From assembly GCA_028716125.1 (NCBI GenBank), contig JAQUQK010000082.1, positions 1 to 7,803 of the forward strand: a stretch of DNA of 7,803 bases, given 5' to 3'. A program made the translations under genes and the position numbers. The notes under the pieces were generated by a model, which saw only the letters and a list, made by a program, of their open reading frames with translations, did no database searches and had not been told where the DNA came from. Origin of the DNA: Thermoplasmatota archaeon (GTDB lineage Archaea; Thermoplasmatota; JAQUQK01). Of this stretch, positions 5,873 to 7,803 are shown one piece after another (the stretch's first letter is position 1; every line of letters begins with the position of its first letter).

Positions 5873-7042
5873 ATGAGGGACGTTGCAGTCATCGGCGTCG
5901 GAATGACCAAGTTCGGCGAGCTCTGGGAGCAGTCGCTTCGCGACCTAATAACAGAGGCGGGAATGAAGGCCATTGCTGATGCAAATTTAAGCGGAAGCGA
6001 CATTGACGGCGCATACGTCGGAACGATGTCTGCTGGAAAATTTGTCGGGCAGGAGCATATTGCCCCGCTTGTAGTTGACATGGCAGGACTTTCCAATACA
6101 CATATTCCGGCAGTAAGGGTTGAAGCAGGAGATGCATCAGGAAGCGTCGCTTTCCGCGAGGCATACCTTGCTGTCGCTTCAGGGGCGCACGAGCTTGTAA
6201 TTGCGGGCGGCGTCGAGAAGATGACCGACGTAAGTTCCTCGCAGATGGTAAACATTCAGTCAACTTCATGCGATCAGGAATGGGAAGCGTTCTTTGGCGC
6301 CAGCATGTCGTCGCTCTACGGAATGATGGCAAGGGCGCACATGCACAGGTATGGAACAACGCGCGAGCAACTTGCGGCGGTTGCAGTGAAAAACCATGCA
6401 AACGGCGTTCTGAACCCGAATGCAAGATTCAAGTTCCCGATAAAGCCCGAAGACGTCCTCAAGGCAGGAATGGTTGCAGACCCATTGACAACATATGATT
6501 GCGCTCCCGCTTCGGATGGCGCGGCGGCAGTCATACTCTGCTCGATGGAGCGCGCACGCAAATTCACTGACAAGCCGATACGAATCGCGGCATCGGTACA
6601 GGCAAGCGACACGATAGCACTTCACGATCGCAGGGATATTTGCACGATGGACTCCGTGGTTCTTGCGGCAAAGAAAGCATACGCGCAGGCAGGAATAACC
6701 GCCGAAAAAGTGAACCTTGCCGAAGTCCACGACGCATACACAATCGGTGAAATAATGGCGATTGAGGATTTGGGATTCGCCGAAAAAGGAAAGGGAGGAA
6801 TCGCGGCCGCGTCGGGAGAAACTGCGCTTACAGGCAGGATTCCGATTAACACTTCCGGCGGAATGAAGGCGCGCGGACACCCCCTTGGTGCAACCGGCAT
6901 TGCGCAGATAATTGAAATCGTAGACCAACTCAAGGGACGCGCAGGCGGAAGACAAGTAAAAGACGCAAAGTTCGGACTTGCCCAGAGCGTCGGAGGCACT
7001 GGCGCGACTGCCGTCGTGAACATACTCGAAGGAGGTTTGTAA
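5873..7042 (+). CDS. Archaeal thiolase of the mevalonate complex, lacking the catalytic cysteines
   Basis: 389 residues from ATG 5873, the usual length of archaeal SCP2-like thiolases. Family members make acetoacetyl-CoA from two acetyl-CoA and bind HMG-CoA synthase through the DUF35 protein. Typical features are VAVIGVGMTKFGELW (4-18), GQEHIAPL (59-66), VASGAHELVIAGGVEKMTDV (101-120), ATAB-like FFGASMSSLYG (140-150), NTSGGMKARGHPLGATG (326-342) and VGGTGATA (373-380). His336 of the GHP loop is present. The nucleophile loop, normally CxS, reads VEAGDASGS, so Asp87 (GAT 6131-6133) replaces the acyl-accepting Cys. The HDCF loop reads HDAYT, with Ala288 (GCA 6734-6736) in place of Cys. The position equivalent to CxG is already VGG, as in other archaeal members. 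The frame is otherwise intact and shows no sign of decay. By known chemistry this protein should not work as a normal thiolase; a structural or altered catalytic role is inferred. Confidence 0.93.
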   Translation: MRDVAVIGVGMTKFGELWEQSLRDLITEAGMKAIADANLSGSDIDGAYVGTMSAGKFVGQEHIAPLVVDMAGLSNTHIPAVRVEAGDASGSVAFREAYLAVASGAHELVIAGGVEKMTDVSSSQMVNIQSTSCDQEWEAFFGASMSSLYGMMARAHMHRYGTTREQLAAVAVKNHANGVLNPNARFKFPIKPEDVLKAGMVADPLTTYDCAPASDGAAAVILCSMERARKFTDKPIRIAASVQASDTIALHDRRDICTMDSVVLAAKKAYAQAGITAEKVNLAEVHDAYTIGEIMAIEDLGFAEKGKGGIAAASGETALTGRIPINTSGGMKARGHPLGATGIAQIIEIVDQLKGRAGGRQVKDAKFGLAQSVGGTGATAVVNILEGGL

Positions 7043-7456
7043 ATGACAGTTCCAAGATTCTGGCGCGAAATACCTCAGAGATACAACCTTATCGGAAGCA
7101 AGTGCGGCTCATGCGGGACAGTTGATTTCCCGCCGCGCACAATATGCCCGCACTGCAGAAGAAAAAGCATTGGCAAAATGGAAGATATCAAGCTTTCCGG
7201 CAAGGGCGAGATAGTTTCGTATTCAATCGTCCGCGAAGCGCCCGAAGGCTTTGAGATCCAGGTGCCTTATGCGATGGCTCTGATAAAGCTGGACGATGGC
7301 CCGACGCTCACGGCGCAGATTGTCGATTGCGAGCTTGAAGAAGTAAAGATTGGCGCAAGAGTAGAAGCAGTCTTCCGCAGGATTCAGGAAGAAAGCAAGA
7401 GCGGCGTGATATACTACGGCTATAAATTCCAGCTTGCGATGCCGCAGGTGAAGTGA
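7043..7456 (+). CDS. DUF35 zinc-ribbon/OB-fold protein (acyl-CoA-associated)
   Basis: 137 residues. The N-terminal rubredoxin-like zinc ribbon has Cys21-x2-Cys24 and Cys35-x2-Cys38 (CGSCG and CPHCRR). An OB-fold of about 85 residues follows, beginning at GKGEIVSYSIVREAPEGF (53-70) and including PYAMALIKLDDGPTLTAQIV (74-93) and IGARVEAVFRR (102-112). In characterised archaea the DUF35 partner bridges thiolase and HMG-CoA synthase and helps form a shared CoA site through which acetoacetyl-CoA is passed. GGAGGT at 7031-7036, six bases before the ATG, is a strong ribosome site, and the gene starts directly after the thiolase stop. All four zinc ligands are intact, which argues that the complex still assembles despite the altered thiolase. 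Confidence 0.93.
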   Translation: MTVPRFWREIPQRYNLIGSKCGSCGTVDFPPRTICPHCRRKSIGKMEDIKLSGKGEIVSYSIVREAPEGFEIQVPYAMALIKLDDGPTLTAQIVDCELEEVKIGARVEAVFRRIQEESKSGVIYYGYKFQLAMPQVK

Positions 7457-7465
7457 GGCTCTTAA

Positions 7466-7803
7466 ATGGCGGAAGACGTGAAAAAGACGCTAGTGCAAAG
7501 AATCGGCGGGGAAGTCGTTTCCTCGGATGCGCCAAACAAGACGATCAAGAAATGGATTGAGATATTCGGCGTCACTTCGTCGGAGCTGGCGCACGAAATG
7601 GGCGTCACGCCTTCAGTCGTCTGCGATTACGAGAGGGGGCGAAGGCCGTCGCCTCGAATAGAAACCATCCGTAGGTTCGCGGAAGCGCTTGTCTCCCTTG
7701 ACGAGAAGCGCGGAGGCGCAACAATCAAAAAATATTCCTCGATGAAAAGCGACGAAGAGGATGCGCTAATAACCCGCGAATTTTCAGAACCGGTGAGCAT
7801 ATC
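7466..7803 (+). CDS. HTH (Cro/C1-type) transcriptional regulator, 3' end outside window
   Basis: The frame opens at ATG 7466 and stays open to the window edge, giving the first 112 residues. GAGG at 7455-7458 lies seven bases before the start, and the DUF35 gene ends nine bases upstream, so it is probably the fourth gene of the mevalonate operon. The segment KTIKKWIEIFGVTSSELAHE (25-44) followed by MGVTPSVVCDYERGRRPSP (45-63) is a Cro/C1-type helix-turn-helix, with the recognition helix around 48-58. FAEALVSLDEKRGG (71-84) follows. The pattern matches the archaeal COG1709 family of predicted regulators, which I recall near HMG-CoA synthase genes in other Euryarchaeota; that recollection is unchecked. 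Inferred role: regulator of its own operon, perhaps through the inverted repeat at 4753-4768. The C-terminal part cannot be seen. Confidence 0.85.
   Translation, partial: MAEDVKKTLVQRIGGEVVSSDAPNKTIKKWIEIFGVTSSELAHEMGVTPSVVCDYERGRRPSPRIETIRRFAEALVSLDEKRGGATIKKYSSMKSDEEDALITREFSEPVSI

Noticed and set aside
6131..6133. Sequencing error as the cause of the missing thiolase cysteine
   Set aside because: GAT differs from either Cys codon by two or more bases, the frame is intact, and a second catalytic Cys is independently replaced at 6734-6736 by a codon also at least two changes away.
6266..6955. A 229-codon open frame on the minus strand inside the thiolase gene
   Set aside because: It is a shadow of the thiolase coding frame with no recognisable domain and no promoter or ribosome site that I can see.
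1..7803. CRISPR arrays, tRNA or rRNA genes, transposases or insertion-sequence ends
   Set aside because: No spaced direct-repeat array, cloverleaf-like sequence, rRNA segment, transposase motif or terminal inverted repeat was found on reading the window; the few gaps between genes are too short for most of these.

Overview
The window looks archaeal. It carries an archaeal-type FtsZ followed by a Sec61-gamma/SecE protein, an HMG-CoA synthase of the short archaeal type, and the partner pair thiolase plus DUF35 zinc-ribbon/OB-fold protein. It also has KaiC/RecA-family ATPases, TATA-box promoters and T-run terminators. A euryarchaeal or DPANN-type lineage fits, but the sequence alone does not settle it. 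All genes I can support read on the + strand, and the window is densely coding.

Region 1 (1-3251) is a putative signalling cassette. It begins with the last 47 codons of a KaiC-family ATPase (1-144). A short gap with a T-run follows, then four tightly packed genes: two paralogous membrane proteins, each with three predicted membrane segments and a cytoplasmic V4R-like domain (226-1020 and 1017-1820), and two paralogous KaiC/RecA-like ATPases (1824-2522 and 2523-3251). Both pairs look like tandem duplications, giving an A-A'-B-B' layout. I cannot assign a substrate or pathway. The layout suggests membrane ligand sensors coupled to ATPase switches, and it is the best candidate here for an undescribed system.

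Region 2 (3252-4702) is a housekeeping unit: a strong TATA promoter inside a perfect 9-bp tandem repeat, ftsZ (3337-4449), secE (4470-4688) and a T-rich terminator.

Region 3 (4703-7803) is an early mevalonate-pathway operon: a promoter with an inverted repeat upstream, HMG-CoA synthase (4819-5871), thiolase (5873-7042), DUF35 protein (7043-7456) and the start of an HTH regulator that runs off the window (7466 onward). In characterised archaea the thiolase, HMG-CoA synthase and DUF35 protein form one complex that channels acetoacetyl-CoA. Here the HMG-CoA synthase keeps its Glu/Cys/His triad. The thiolase, however, has Asp in place of the nucleophilic Cys and Ala in place of the HDCF-loop Cys. 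This is the most striking single observation in the window.
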